A stretch of 47,104 nt of DNA from an uncultured Bacteroidales bacterium (GCA_937877455.1 CALFIU010000164.1:1-47104); one strand, 5' to 3'; numbered from the stretch's first letter, positions 32,132-41,987 are shown. Made by a program: numbers and translations. The notes: generated by a model from the letters alone, not told the origin.

Positions 32132-35100
32132 TTACGAATTTTCTTTAATTCTCAAACCTATTACCGTAATGTCGTCGCGCTGTGGCTCACCATCCATAAA
32201 AGCAAGCAACTCTGCTTTAAGGTCAGCTTCTATCTCTGGCATAAGACGCGAATGACGGTTAGAAATAAATTCCATAAACCTATTCGTACCAAAACGTTTG
32301 CGTTCTGTATTGTTTTGGTCTATTATACCATCGCTAAGCATAACAAGCATATCATTAAACTTAAGCTTGAAATATTGCTCATTAAAATGAATATTACCAA
32401 TCATTTGACTAACAAGACCAATTTGATGTCTTGCTCCACGCAAACGTCTTATTTGTTTGGTTATACTATCATACACAAGAATAAAACAACCTGTACCCGA
32501 AAATGTTACATCATATCCAAAATCGGTTTGATCTAATCTACAAAGACAAACGTCCATACCATCGTTGTTTTTGGTTATATCTTGTTTAAGAACAGAAATA
32601 ACATTTTCGTTAAGCTTAAGTATTATATCCTTAGGATTAACAATACCCTGCATAAGTACAATTTCATTAAGCAAATTATTGCCAATAAGACTCATAAATG
32701 CCCCTGGCACACCATGTCCTGTACAATCGGCAACTGCTATAATATATGATTTTTCTGATACTTTGCCAAACCAATAAAAATCACCACTGACAATATCTTT
32801 TGGCATATATAGAATAAAATTATCGAACAACTTACTTATAGTGCTACGCATTGGCAAAATACTATTTTGAATAGTTTTTGCGTATGTAAGGCTACTTTTT
32901 ATGGTATTATTCTGTTGTTTTATCTGTTTAAAACCAATTTCAATACGATTATTAATACTTTCAAGTTCATCACGCTGTTTTTCTATTTCTTCCTGACGAT
33001 GATGAAGTTTCATATATGCCTCTGTTAAAGCACTTGCCTGCATAGTTATTTCTTCATCAGCCTTTTTGAGACGCGTAATATCAGTTTCAACAAGTACCCA
33101 ATTAGTAAGTTTTTTGTTTTCATCAAAAACGGGAGTAAGGTTTGCTTGTACCCATACACGTTCTTGTCGAGAATTGATGTGATAAGTTTGGTAAGAAACA
33201 GGTGTAAAATTGGTTCGTGCGTCTTGTAATAAATATTCGCTCTCTAAACCTGTACGCTGTTCAACAAGGAAAAAATTTGGTCCAAACACATCACAATACT
33301 CCTCAAGATTGTAACCTCTTATATTTTTAAACCAATCGTTTACCCATTGAAAATTTCCATCAGCATCAAGAATTGCAACACTATTGGTGGTTTGTGAGGC
33401 CACAAGCGAAAGACGTTTTAGTTCTCTATTTTGATCTATTATTTTTGCATTACGAGTGGCTGCAAGTTTTTCTAATTTTTGATTTTCTGTCTTTAGTTTT
33501 ACAGTAGCAGTTTTTATCAACAAATAAATAAGAAACAAGGCAATAAGCATATAAGCCGCAATTGCCCATTTTGATAAATAAAAAGGTGCAAGTATCTTAA
33601 ATTTATATTCTGCTATTTCACAACTTTTGCCTGCACAATTTTTTGCAGTAGCATGAAAAACATACGTCCCTGGCGAAAGATTTACATATTCGCGATAGTT
33701 TTCTGATGTCCATGGTGTCCAATTTTTTTCAGCTCCTTCGAGGAAATAAGAAAATTGGTTGGCATCTTCTTGTTCGTAACTTGTGGCTGTAACATTAAAC
33801 CTAATTATGTTTTTGTCGCTACTCAATACAAGAAAATCGTTATCTGTTTGGTATTTTCTTGTTGTTATAGAAACCATACTTGGCTCAAAATGTTTTATTC
33901 CATTATAAACAAGCGAATCTCCAACATAAACCTTAGAAATCAATATATTAAACGGTCTATTGGCTGGATCGTAATAATAATGCATCTCTTGAAAACTTTT
34001 TATTAGCCCAATATTGCTACATATCCAAAGTATGTTGTCGTTGAGTTGCATATTGTGAATATATTTTACGGGTCGTCGATAATTATAAGGACGAAAATTA
34101 AACTTATTGAGCGACAATCGTTTTAACAATCCTGATTTTTTTAGTCCATAAACATCTGCATCTCCGCTTATTGGGTTAAAAACAAAACCATAGATAAAAA
34201 AATCAATTTCTTTGTTTCGCAGTGTATCTGGAACAAAAGTTATATCTTCTGCTGTAAAATTTGGAGAATTTGGCAATACTGCACGCTTAAAAATTGAATC
34301 GTTAATATATATATGATTGTCTAAAAACTGCATGGAAAGTTGTCTTCCATTAACAATACCACAATTTTTATTAATACTTTCAACTTTACAATTTTTGAAA
34401 TCATTGTTATCAACATTGATATGTACAAGACCATCAAAAAGTGTTGAAATCCAAATTGCGCCATTATCAGAAAAAGCAATATTCCAAATGGGCTTATCTA
34501 ACCCATTGACAATAAAAGGATTGATAATTTCAAGTTTACCACCAACATTCTTTACATCAGCGACAAAAAATCCACAATAACTTGCTATAAAAATTTTCCC
34601 CGGATAGTTTTTATGACAAGCTACAGCATAAGACTTACATTCAAAATTTAATTTATATACTTTATCGCCATCTATTTGGTAAAGTCCTTTTGACATACAT
34701 GCAAGCAACTTACCATCAACCACTCCAAAATTCCAACATGTATTCTCACTTTTGGTACTATCAATACGTCTAAACTGTGTGTTTTCGGCTTTTAACACAT
34801 CGGCATAACTCATAAAAATACCACCTGTACAACCTGCATATTGTTTACCATTAAATGTCTTACAACAATAAACTGGCTGTGTTATATTTTGTGGTTGCGA
34901 ATAATAAACCATATTGCTAAACAACTCTATCTTAGACACTCCACCAGAATAAGCCGCCCAAAGATTGTGTTTTCTATCAAAATAAATATTTTTTATGTCA
35001 GACGATGGTAAACCTGTTGTTTCGTCAATATGTTCTACAAGTTTGCCATCTATATCAAAAATGAAAATACCATCGTTAGTGGATGCTGCAATAATATTGT

Positions 35101-35911
35101 TATTTCGTTCAAAAATAATGTTAGATATTTTAAGATTTCTGTACTCTTCAAAATCAAAACCAACAAACTCAAATTCTTCAGGTTTCATAACAGAATTAAA
35201 CTTTGCCCTATCAACCTTAAACCTATACATTTTCTTATTTCTGTCGATAAGTAATATGTTGTCTTGGGTACGTAAAACCTTAAAATTTGATAAATCTACA
35301 TTAAGAGTTGTTAAATCGAATAGTAAATGTTTATTTTTCCCAGCAATACGATACATCATTCCAGATTGTTCTACTGCCACAATATAATCCCCACAATCGG
35401 CAAATGTTTCAAGTTGCCCAATATTTAATGTATCAAACTTATTATAATCGTAACAATAACTCTCACGAGAGTTAAAGAAATAAACAATACTATCTCCTTG
35501 ACATACAACACCAAGAATTTTATTTCCATAAACATTAATTTTATCAATAAATGAGTTGTATTTAAAGTTTCCTTTAGAATCGGGAAAGAAATACCCCATA
35601 TCGTTAAGACCCGAAGCAAAAACACGACCATGCCCATCAACGGCAATTTTCTCTAACCCAGAATTATTATATGGTGGATAAAATTCCCAAGTAGAACCGT
35701 TATAAACATCCAACCCATCAGTAGAAGCTACAAGAATAAGTCCCGCAGAATACTCGCTCACACAATATGTACGTACAGCGTTACCAATCTCGTCAATACC
35801 ATAACTTTTTAAAAAAGCACGCTCTCTATACTGCACATAACTTTTTGTTTGTGACGAAACACCGACACAAACAAAAAGAAAAGCAAAAAATATGAGTAGT
35901 TTCTTATACAT
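32132..35911 (-). CDS. Giant sensor: Reg_prop propeller, Y_Y_Y, TM, PAS, SpoIIE phosphatase
   Basis: This 1259-residue membrane sensor has a signal peptide (1-21), then a two-component-regulator beta-propeller of repeated blocks (about 30-690; for example GLPSSDIKNIYFDRKHNLWAA). A Y_Y_Y domain (about 725-790, YFLEGAEKNWTPWT, LSPGTYVFHA), one membrane helix near 800-822, a PAS domain near 860-960 (NGVAIL-like NSVAILDADGNFQWVND), coiled coil, and a SpoIIE/PP2C phosphatase (about 1040-1259: PKDIVSGDFYWFG, ADCTGHGVPGAFMSLIG, LSDGIID, RDDITVIGLR) follow. Such propellers usually sit in glycan-sensing hybrid kinases; here the kinase is replaced by a phosphatase. It shares its output domain with the sensor at 19485-21554. 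Confidence 0.93.
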   Translation of the reverse strand: MYKKLLIFFAFLFVCVGVSSQTKSYVQYRERAFLKSYGIDEIGNAVRTYCVSEYSAGLILVASTDGLDVYNGSTWEFYPPYNNSGLEKIAVDGHGRVFASGLNDMGYFFPDSKGNFKYNSFIDKINVYGNKILGVVCQGDSIVYFFNSRESYCYDYNKFDTLNIGQLETFADCGDYIVAVEQSGMMYRIAGKNKHLLFDLTTLNVDLSNFKVLRTQDNILLIDRNKKMYRFKVDRAKFNSVMKPEEFEFVGFDFEEYRNLKISNIIFERNNNIIAASTNDGIFIFDIDGKLVEHIDETTGLPSSDIKNIYFDRKHNLWAAYSGGVSKIELFSNMVYYSQPQNITQPVYCCKTFNGKQYAGCTGGIFMSYADVLKAENTQFRRIDSTKSENTCWNFGVVDGKLLACMSKGLYQIDGDKVYKLNFECKSYAVACHKNYPGKIFIASYCGFFVADVKNVGGKLEIINPFIVNGLDKPIWNIAFSDNGAIWISTLFDGLVHINVDNNDFKNCKVESINKNCGIVNGRQLSMQFLDNHIYINDSIFKRAVLPNSPNFTAEDITFVPDTLRNKEIDFFIYGFVFNPISGDADVYGLKKSGLLKRLSLNKFNFRPYNYRRPVKYIHNMQLNDNILWICSNIGLIKSFQEMHYYYDPANRPFNILISKVYVGDSLVYNGIKHFEPSMVSITTRKYQTDNDFLVLSSDKNIIRFNVTATSYEQEDANQFSYFLEGAEKNWTPWTSENYREYVNLSPGTYVFHATAKNCAGKSCEIAEYKFKILAPFYLSKWAIAAYMLIALFLIYLLIKTATVKLKTENQKLEKLAATRNAKIIDQNRELKRLSLVASQTTNSVAILDADGNFQWVNDWFKNIRGYNLEEYCDVFGPNFFLVEQRTGLESEYLLQDARTNFTPVSYQTYHINSRQERVWVQANLTPVFDENKKLTNWVLVETDITRLKKADEEITMQASALTEAYMKLHHRQEEIEKQRDELESINNRIEIGFKQIKQQNNTIKSSLTYAKTIQNSILPMRSTISKLFDNFILYMPKDIVSGDFYWFGKVSEKSYIIAVADCTGHGVPGAFMSLIGNNLLNEIVLMQGIVNPKDIILKLNENVISVLKQDITKNNDGMDVCLCRLDQTDFGYDVTFSGTGCFILVYDSITKQIRRLRGARHQIGLVSQMIGNIHFNEQYFKLKFNDMLVMLSDGIIDQNNTERKRFGTNRFMEFISNRHSRLMPEIEADLKAELLAFMDGEPQRDDITVIGLRIKENS

Positions 35912-35924
35912 AATTACTTGGCTG

Positions 35925-35932
35925 CAAATTTA
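35925..35932 (-). promoter_or_regulatory. -7 box for the giant sensor
   Basis: TAAATTTG on the minus strand, 13 bp upstream of the start codon. No TTTG at -33 spacing is seen. Confidence 0.5.
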
Positions 35933-36070
35933 ACAAAAAAACACATTAAAAAGCAAGATGATTATGTTGATTTTATTTTAATAATTAATGAATTTAATTT
36001 AAATGGCAAAAATTAAAAATAATTTGTAATTGTTTCTACATTAATTAACATTACATTAATAGACAAAAAA

Positions 36071-36078
36071 TAAATTTG
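36071..36078 (+). promoter_or_regulatory. -7 box for the SDR gene
   Basis: TAAATTTG on the plus strand, 22 bp before the start codon at 36101. The AT-rich gap between the divergent genes shows nothing else. Confidence 0.5.
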
Positions 36079-36100
36079 CAATCAAATATAAACGGCAAAA

Positions 36101-37144
36101 ATGGACTTTGTAACTGGGGCAACAGGTATGCTTGGAGCTCACCTTGTATTAATATTGCTAAAAAAAGGCAGACAAGTTAGAGCATTAAAAACCAAGCACT
36201 CCAACATAGAAAAAACCCGTCAAATATTAAGTTTTTATTCTAACGACTACAACAATCTATTTTCAGAAATAGATTGGGTGGAAGGAGATTTGCTCAACTA
36301 CCATACACTTGCTTCGACTCTCGAAGGCGTGGACACTGTGTTTAATTGCGCATCGCTAATTCCTATAAAATTTGGCAACCGTCTTAGAATGATAGAAGAC
36401 AACACTAATGCTGCCAAAAACCTCGCAATGGCTGCATTGGACAACAATGTTAAATATTTTTGCCACGTAAGTAGCATAGATGCGTTGGGCGATGAATCAA
36501 ACGAATACAAAGAAATAACAGAAAATAGCCAACGCAATCCCAAGGGCAAATACTCTGCCTATTCAGAAGCCAAATTTATGGCAGAAATGGAAATATGGAA
36601 AGCAATTAACGAAGGTCTTAAAGCTGGCATAATAAACCCTTCAACAATCATTGGACCAGGAGAATGGAAAAAAGGAACTCCAAGAATATTCGACATAGTG
36701 AACAAAGGTCTAAATTTTTATGTTGACGGAGTTACTGGATTTGTTGGTGTAAAAGACGTTGTAACTTGTATGCTACAAATGGCAAAAGAACAAATAACAG
36801 GACAACGTTTTATAATAAACTCACAAAACTTCAGTTGCAATACTTTGTTGCAATTGATAGCCAACAATCTCGGTGTTAAACAGCCAAAATACAAAGCATC
36901 TAAGTTTTTACTAAAACTATTACAATCAACAAGTTATTTAAAAGCATTTTTACTTAATAAACGCGCACCAATAAACACCGACTTTATTAACAAAGCAACT
37001 GGTTTTCACCTTTATTCCAACGATAAAAGTAAAGGACGATTAATTGCCGACTACCAAGCATTAGATTCTGTAGTGGAAGAAGTTTGTCAAATTTACAAAA
37101 ATGATACTACTGGTGGCAAAAGACCAAAGATAACAATATTTTAA
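36101..37144 (+). CDS. Extended SDR family NAD(P)-dependent epimerase/dehydratase
   Basis: This 347-residue Rossmann-fold enzyme has the nucleotide-binding GATGMLGAH at residues 6-14, the acidic VEGDL near 63, the NCASLIPI strand, and the catalytic YSAYSEAKF (Tyr-x-x-x-Lys) near 150-160. IINPSTIIGPGEWK follows in the usual place. It is most like the nucleoside-diphosphate-sugar epimerase/dihydroflavonol reductase branch. The substrate is unknown; a sugar nucleotide would fit the polysaccharide genes nearby. It has its own TAAATTTG promoter and ends just before the ruvB promoter. Confidence 0.87.
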   Translation: MDFVTGATGMLGAHLVLILLKKGRQVRALKTKHSNIEKTRQILSFYSNDYNNLFSEIDWVEGDLLNYHTLASTLEGVDTVFNCASLIPIKFGNRLRMIEDNTNAAKNLAMAALDNNVKYFCHVSSIDALGDESNEYKEITENSQRNPKGKYSAYSEAKFMAEMEIWKAINEGLKAGIINPSTIIGPGEWKKGTPRIFDIVNKGLNFYVDGVTGFVGVKDVVTCMLQMAKEQITGQRFIINSQNFSCNTLLQLIANNLGVKQPKYKASKFLLKLLQSTSYLKAFLLNKRAPINTDFINKATGFHLYSNDKSKGRLIADYQALDSVVEEVCQIYKNDTTGGKRPKITIF

Positions 37145-37146
37145 AT

Positions 37147-37178
37147 TTTGAAAATTCAAAGAAAAAAACATATTTTTG
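37147..37178 (+). promoter_or_regulatory. Promoter of ruvB
   Basis: TTTG at 37147-37150, a 20-bp spacer and TATTTTTG at 37171-37178 form a full Bacteroidota promoter, 36 bp before the ruvB ATG. Confidence 0.8.
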
Positions 37179-37214
37179 TCGTCCATAATCTAAAATGCTT
37201 GCACAAAACAAACT

Positions 37215-38231
37215 ATGGAAATAAGGCAAATACCATTAACAGAAAAAGACAAAGAGCTTGAAAAAAAACTTAGACCACTGAGTTTCAACGACTTTAATGG
37301 ACAAGCAAAACTACGCGAAAATCTTGAAGTTTTTGTAAAAGCTGCCAAGATGAGAGGCGAAGCATTAGACCATGTCTTATTTCACGGACCTCCCGGACTT
37401 GGAAAAACCACACTTTCCAACATAATAGCAAACGAACTCGGTGTTGGAATGAAAACAACATCAGGACCAGTACTCGACAAACCAGGCGACCTTGCAGGAC
37501 TGCTTACAAACCTTGACGAGCGAGATGTTCTTTTTATTGACGAAATACACAGGCTATCCCCTGTGGTAGAAGAATATCTATATTCTGCCATGGAGGATTA
37601 CAAGATTGATATAATGATAGATAAAGGCCCCGCTGCAAGGTCTGTACAACTATCACTCAATCCATTTACACTTGTTGGAGCCACCACTCGTGCTGGATTA
37701 CTTACCGCACCATTGAGAGCAAGATTTGGAATAAACCTTCTGCTCGAATACTACGACATAAGCGTATTATCAAAAATAATAATGCGTGCCGCAAAAATAC
37801 TAAATGTACAAATCGACGAACCTGCCGCAGGAGAAATAGCATCAAGAAGCCGTGGCACACCACGAATTGCCAACTCATTACTTCGACGCGTAAGAGACTT
37901 TGCACAAGTAAAAGGCAACGGCAAAATAAACCTTGAAATTACCAAATATGCCCTCGATAGTCTAAACATAGACTCCCTCGGTCTTGACGAAATGGACAAC
38001 AAAATACTCAACACAATAATCGATAAATTTCAAGGAGGACCAGTGGGACTAAACACCATTGCCACTGCCGTTGGAGAAGATGCTGGAACAATAGAAGAGG
38101 TTTACGAACCATATTTAATAATGGAAGGTCTTTTGAAACGTACACCTCGCGGAAGACAAGTAACAGATTTTGCATACAAACACTTAGGAAAAAATTACAA
38201 CAATATAAACGATTTAACGTTAGAATTTTAG
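37215..38231 (+). CDS. ruvB: Holliday junction branch migration ATPase RuvB
   Basis: This 338-residue AAA+ motor drives Holliday junction branch migration with RuvA. The Walker A motif is GPPGLGKTT near residues 58-66, Walker B is LFIDEIHRL near 98-106, and sensor and arginine-finger regions read GATTRAGLLTAPLRARFGI. The C-terminal winged-helix part includes GGPVGLNTIATAVGED and RTPRGRQVTDFAY, all family landmarks. Length is normal. ruvA is not in the window. Confidence 0.99.
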   Translation: MEIRQIPLTEKDKELEKKLRPLSFNDFNGQAKLRENLEVFVKAAKMRGEALDHVLFHGPPGLGKTTLSNIIANELGVGMKTTSGPVLDKPGDLAGLLTNLDERDVLFIDEIHRLSPVVEEYLYSAMEDYKIDIMIDKGPAARSVQLSLNPFTLVGATTRAGLLTAPLRARFGINLLLEYYDISVLSKIIMRAAKILNVQIDEPAAGEIASRSRGTPRIANSLLRRVRDFAQVKGNGKINLEITKYALDSLNIDSLGLDEMDNKILNTIIDKFQGGPVGLNTIATAVGEDAGTIEEVYEPYLIMEGLLKRTPRGRQVTDFAYKHLGKNYNNINDLTLEF

Positions 38232-38242
38232 AAAAAAAATAT

Positions 38243-38250
38243 TACTTTTG
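38243..38250 (+). promoter_or_regulatory. -7 box for the WecA-like/Wzi-like operon
   Basis: TACTTTTG, 22 bp before the start codon at 38273. Confidence 0.55.
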
Positions 38251-38272
38251 CGCGTTGCAATAAAAAAGTTTT

Positions 38273-39343
38273 ATGACAGAAGAGTACAAAATTATAGGTG
38301 CAATAATCACCGCATTTGCAATAAGTTTGTTAGCCATACCGTCGATAGTAACTGCTGCCCGTGCTAAAGGACTATGCGAAGTTCCTGACCGTAGAAGGCT
38401 ACACAAAGGCGTTATTCCAACACTCGGTGGAATAGCCATATTTGCTGCAATGCTTATACCAATGTTTCTCATTCATCCAGAAACTGGACAATCCAAATTT
38501 GTACCATACCTTGCCGCTTCTACAACTATACTATTTTTTATCGGTGTTAAAGACGACATATTACTCATTGCCCCAATTACAAAACTTGCAGGGCAAACAA
38601 TAGCAGCTACAATTTTATGCGTGTTTGGCAACATAAGAATAACCGACCTCCACGGTATTTTAGGCATACACGAATTACCATACATTATAAGCATAGCCTT
38701 AACTATATTCATAACAATATCAACCATCAACGCCTTTAATCTTATTGATGGAGTTGATGGACTTTGCGGATTACTTGGCATTACCATTACAACAATTTTT
38801 TCGGTGTTTTTTAAACAAGAAGAACAATGGGGATTATGCATAGCATCGGCATGTTTTGTTGGCGCAGTATTAGGATATTTAAGATATAACCTATTTTCAA
38901 AGAAAAACAAAATATTTATGGGCGATACAGGCTCACAAATAGTAGGTATGTTTTGCGCATTTTTAGCAATAGAGTTTTGCGAACTCAACTTATCTGCACA
39001 CCCAGACAACAAAATAAACTACGCACCTATAACAGCATTTACCATACAAATAGTCCCACTATTTGATCTTTTACGTATCATTTTTATTAGAATGAGGCTC
39101 GGTAAAGGAATTTTTCAACCAGACAACAACCACATACATTTTAGATTACTTTACTTGAAACTATCACACCTAACAATAGATTTCATACTCGTATCGATAA
39201 CAGTGATGTTTTCAACAATAGTATGGATACTCTCCAACTATACAAGTTGGTATAGACTAACAATGATAATAATATTGTTGGCAATGGCAGTTTTTCATAT
39301 TCCACAAGCAATAATAAACAAAAGGAAAAGCAAGGGCAAATGA
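38273..39343 (+). CDS. WecA/TagO-like undecaprenyl-phosphate sugar-1-phosphate transferase
   Basis: This 356-residue protein has about ten or eleven membrane helices. It has the polyprenyl-phosphate transferase motifs: RRRLHKGVIPTLGG (40-53), GVKDD with Asp94/Asp95 for Mg2+, NAFNLIDGVDG (153-163), MGDTGSQ (216-222) and HIHFRLL (287-293). The enzyme transfers a sugar-1-phosphate, usually GlcNAc-1-P, to undecaprenyl phosphate to start O-antigen, capsule or teichoic-like polymers. The HIHFR box places it with WecA/TagO rather than MraY. Its stop overlaps the start of the outer-membrane gene (ATGA at 39340-39343), so both belong to one pathway. Confidence 0.93.
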   Translation: MTEEYKIIGAIITAFAISLLAIPSIVTAARAKGLCEVPDRRRLHKGVIPTLGGIAIFAAMLIPMFLIHPETGQSKFVPYLAASTTILFFIGVKDDILLIAPITKLAGQTIAATILCVFGNIRITDLHGILGIHELPYIISIALTIFITISTINAFNLIDGVDGLCGLLGITITTIFSVFFKQEEQWGLCIASACFVGAVLGYLRYNLFSKKNKIFMGDTGSQIVGMFCAFLAIEFCELNLSAHPDNKINYAPITAFTIQIVPLFDLLRIIFIRMRLGKGIFQPDNNHIHFRLLYLKLSHLTIDFILVSITVMFSTIVWILSNYTSWYRLTMIIILLAMAVFHIPQAIINKRKSKGK

Positions 39344-40794
39344 GGCAGATTTTCAAAGCCATAATAATATCAATAATCCTTTGTTTCGCAACAGAAACTC
39401 ACGCTCAATTTTTGGCACGTCAAGCAAGCAAAGACGAAAGAACTGCCGAACTGATTGGACTAACAAAAGGTGGTAGAGATTTTCATAGCGCATTAAAACC
39501 ATACACCCAAATTTTAGACGATAGCATACAAAATAACAATCTTCAATTAGACATAATATCCAATATTACAATTGGTTATGACGAGCAATCTAAACAAATG
39601 ATTTATGACTTTCGCCCAGGTATATCAGCAGGTTTTATACATAAAAAAAATTTTGTAGTATGGTTTGGAATAAAAGGTGGGATATCAAAATTTTCTCAAA
39701 ATTTAACATCATTGGCCGATAGCATAGGCTATCTACCTCAAGAGGGAAGTTTCAAAGCACAAAACAACAGCATAACTTCTGGTTTTTATGAGTTTTATAT
39801 AAAATACACACCATTTGAATCACTTGCTCTAACATTAGGAAAAGGTAAAAAACATATAGGTGACGGAATACGCTCCACATTACTCTCCAACCAAAATTCT
39901 GGTATGGAATATTTCGACACTGAAATCAACGGTGGAAAACTAAAATACGTGTTTTCGCTCAATATGTCCAAATCGCTTGATAGCAAAGAAAACAGACCAA
40001 GACCCAAATATCTTGCATATCATGCAATTAGCTGGAATCCAGCACGATGGCTGAATATTTCCGGTTTTGAAGCTGTTACACTATGTCGCAGAGATTCGGC
40101 TGGTAACTCCCGTTTTATCGACTTATCATACATAAACCCTGCCCTATTTTTTCGACCTGTAGAATACTCTCTTGGTTCTCCCGACAACGAACTTCTTGGA
40201 ATATTTGGCAAAATTAGATACGCAAAAAAACATTTTGCATACGCTCAAGTGGCACTTGACGAATACAATTCGCAATATTTTAAAGAGAACAACGGATGGT
40301 GGGCCGAAAAATATGCAGGACAAATCGGTTTTAAAGGATACATATTGCCACAAAATATTATAAAATACCAAGCAGAATACAACCGCATACGCCCATACAT
40401 GTATAGCCACGAAAACGCAATAACCTCATACTCTATGTTTTCTCAACCATTAGCAAACCCATACGGAGCAAATCTTGAAGAATTTACAGCATTAGCAGAG
40501 TTACAATTAGAAAAAATATTTGTTTCCATCGTTGCCGACTACGTATCGTACGGTGCCGACTATAACAACATTAGTTATGGAAACAACATACTTCGCCCCT
40601 ATACATTACGACAAGGCGATTATGGAAATACTTTTAAACAAGGGGAAAAAAAATCGATAAAACAAACTGAAATAACAATAAAATATTACCTAAAAGAACG
40701 TAAATACTTAAAAAACAATTGCCTTTTTGCCCAACTTGGAACTATAAACACCAACAAATACTTTACAATAGGTATAAAAAGCGAACTATTATAA
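39340..40794 (+). CDS. Wzi/RemB-like outer-membrane beta-barrel protein
   Basis: This 484-residue protein has a signal peptide (about 1-22, ending HAQ). The mature part is rich in beta strands. The GKGKKHIGDGIRSTLLSNQ motif near residues 167-185 matches what I recall of the capsule-assembly Wzi family and of flavobacterial gliding protein RemB. It is coupled by a 4-bp overlap to the WecA-like transferase. It probably anchors or helps export a surface polysaccharide, or an adhesin related to gliding. Its stop is 1 bp from the convergent stop of the next gene. Confidence 0.83.
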   Translation: MRQIFKAIIISIILCFATETHAQFLARQASKDERTAELIGLTKGGRDFHSALKPYTQILDDSIQNNNLQLDIISNITIGYDEQSKQMIYDFRPGISAGFIHKKNFVVWFGIKGGISKFSQNLTSLADSIGYLPQEGSFKAQNNSITSGFYEFYIKYTPFESLALTLGKGKKHIGDGIRSTLLSNQNSGMEYFDTEINGGKLKYVFSLNMSKSLDSKENRPRPKYLAYHAISWNPARWLNISGFEAVTLCRRDSAGNSRFIDLSYINPALFFRPVEYSLGSPDNELLGIFGKIRYAKKHFAYAQVALDEYNSQYFKENNGWWAEKYAGQIGFKGYILPQNIIKYQAEYNRIRPYMYSHENAITSYSMFSQPLANPYGANLEEFTALAELQLEKIFVSIVADYVSYGADYNNISYGNNILRPYTLRQGDYGNTFKQGEKKSIKQTEITIKYYLKERKYLKNNCLFAQLGTINTNKYFTIGIKSELL

Positions 40795-40795
40795 C

Positions 40796-41527
40796 TCAAC
40801 CTTGCGCTCTATCTTCACGCTCACGTTTTCTACGCGCACGTTGCGCTCTACATTGTCTAATTGTAGTTATTGCATCAGAAATATAGCCATTAACAACATT
40901 ACAAAAATCCGAATATAGGTTTTCGTCGTGCGAAACATTAATCAACGCATTAATAAATTCCACAAACTCAACAAACTTTTTATTAACTTCTTGTTTCAAA
41001 GCTTGATTTTTGGATTTTGCACCTTCACGAAACTCACCACTTGTAATTCTATATTCGTTATAAAACTTATAATAAACCTCCTCCAACACCTTACATTCAT
41101 CATCAACACCTGCAAGCGCAACAATATCAGCAGAAAGTTCTTTAAGTTTATCAAAAAAATTAGCAATACAGATATTGCGCTTACCACGGTTGGAAGTTGC
41201 AAAAAAAGACTTGTAATCAAGGATACCAAGCAATTTTAATGCAGATTCTGATTTTTGCGAATTTATACTAATAGATGCACTTTTAAGTTGACGCAAAAAA
41301 ATACGAAAAATCCTTTCCAAATCCTTTGATGCACTCTGCACTGGCTCCAAATCCAAATGGTAATAATTAGTCAATCCCGTTTTAAACGCTTCGTATGCAA
41401 GACGATAATACTCTGTTTCGGTATATGCAATATTATAATCCACAGCCGCTTTAAGAACATCACCATGAAACTTAGAACACTGTGCAAGCCTAAGCCGTGT
41501 CATATCAAAGTATTTTAAACTAATCAT
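40796..41527 (-). CDS. Helical protein of unknown function (DUF6261-like style)
   Basis: The 243-residue cytoplasmic protein appears all-helical: no signal peptide, no membrane segment, and a strongly basic/acidic C-terminus (QRARRKREREDRAQG). The beginning (FDMTRLRLAQCSKFHGDVLKAA) resembles the start of a Bacteroidota family I recall as DUF6261, but the match is by eye only. It is transcribed alone from a complete promoter (41588-41558) and converges on the outer-membrane gene with stops 1 bp apart. Function unknown. Confidence 0.75.
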   Translation of the reverse strand: MISLKYFDMTRLRLAQCSKFHGDVLKAAVDYNIAYTETEYYRLAYEAFKTGLTNYYHLDLEPVQSASKDLERIFRIFLRQLKSASISINSQKSESALKLLGILDYKSFFATSNRGKRNICIANFFDKLKELSADIVALAGVDDECKVLEEVYYKFYNEYRITSGEFREGAKSKNQALKQEVNKKFVEFVEFINALINVSHDENLYSDFCNVVNGYISDAITTIRQCRAQRARRKREREDRAQG

Positions 41528-41557
41528 AACTATAATTATTGAAAAAAATTACAACTA

Positions 41558-41588
41558 CAAATTTAAATGTAAAAGTAAAATTTACAAA
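41558..41588 (-). promoter_or_regulatory. Promoter of the helical protein at 40796
   Basis: On the minus strand TTTG (41588-41585), a 19-bp spacer and TAAATTTG (41565-41558) give a complete promoter 30 bp before the start codon. Confidence 0.75.
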
Positions 41589-41890
41589 ATTATAAATAAC
41601 AAAAAGATAAAATAAAATTATTAAAAATAAACAAAAGGAAAATAGTAAAAATAAAATTCCAATTATAATTTTATAAGAAATAAAAAAAATAAATAATTTA
41701 AAAATAAAAAAAATATAGAAAATGATTAAAAGAAAAAAAATAAAAGAAAAAATTTTACAATTGATGCAACTAAAAAAAACAAAAAACGTACTATAATTTT
41801 GAGAGATTATATATGTTCTTTGATAAGGCAATTTTAAAAATTATAAGATTTGTTATAGATTTTATAAGTGAGAATAAAAACTTAATAAAC

Positions 41891-41924
41891 GGGGGTTCTA
41901 AAAAATTAATTTTTAGATCTCCCC
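41891..41924. repeat. Terminal-only copy of the GGG-TTCTAAAAATT element
   Basis: The 580-bp gap 41528-42107 has no credible gene; most of 41590-41880 is almost pure A/T. This 34-bp imperfect palindrome has GGGGGTTCTAAAAAATT joined directly to AATTTTTAGATCTCCCC, the two ends of the 121-bp element at 2311-2431 without its interior. It looks like an internally deleted copy. Confidence 0.6.
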
Positions 41925-41987
41925 GAAAGAATATTTGACAATTTTTGAAAAAAATCTCGTCAAATAGTAAACAAACAATAATTTTAT

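Noticed and set aside
38473..39012. 179-residue frame opposite the WecA-like gene
   Set aside because: It is antisense to well-conserved motifs; a shadow.
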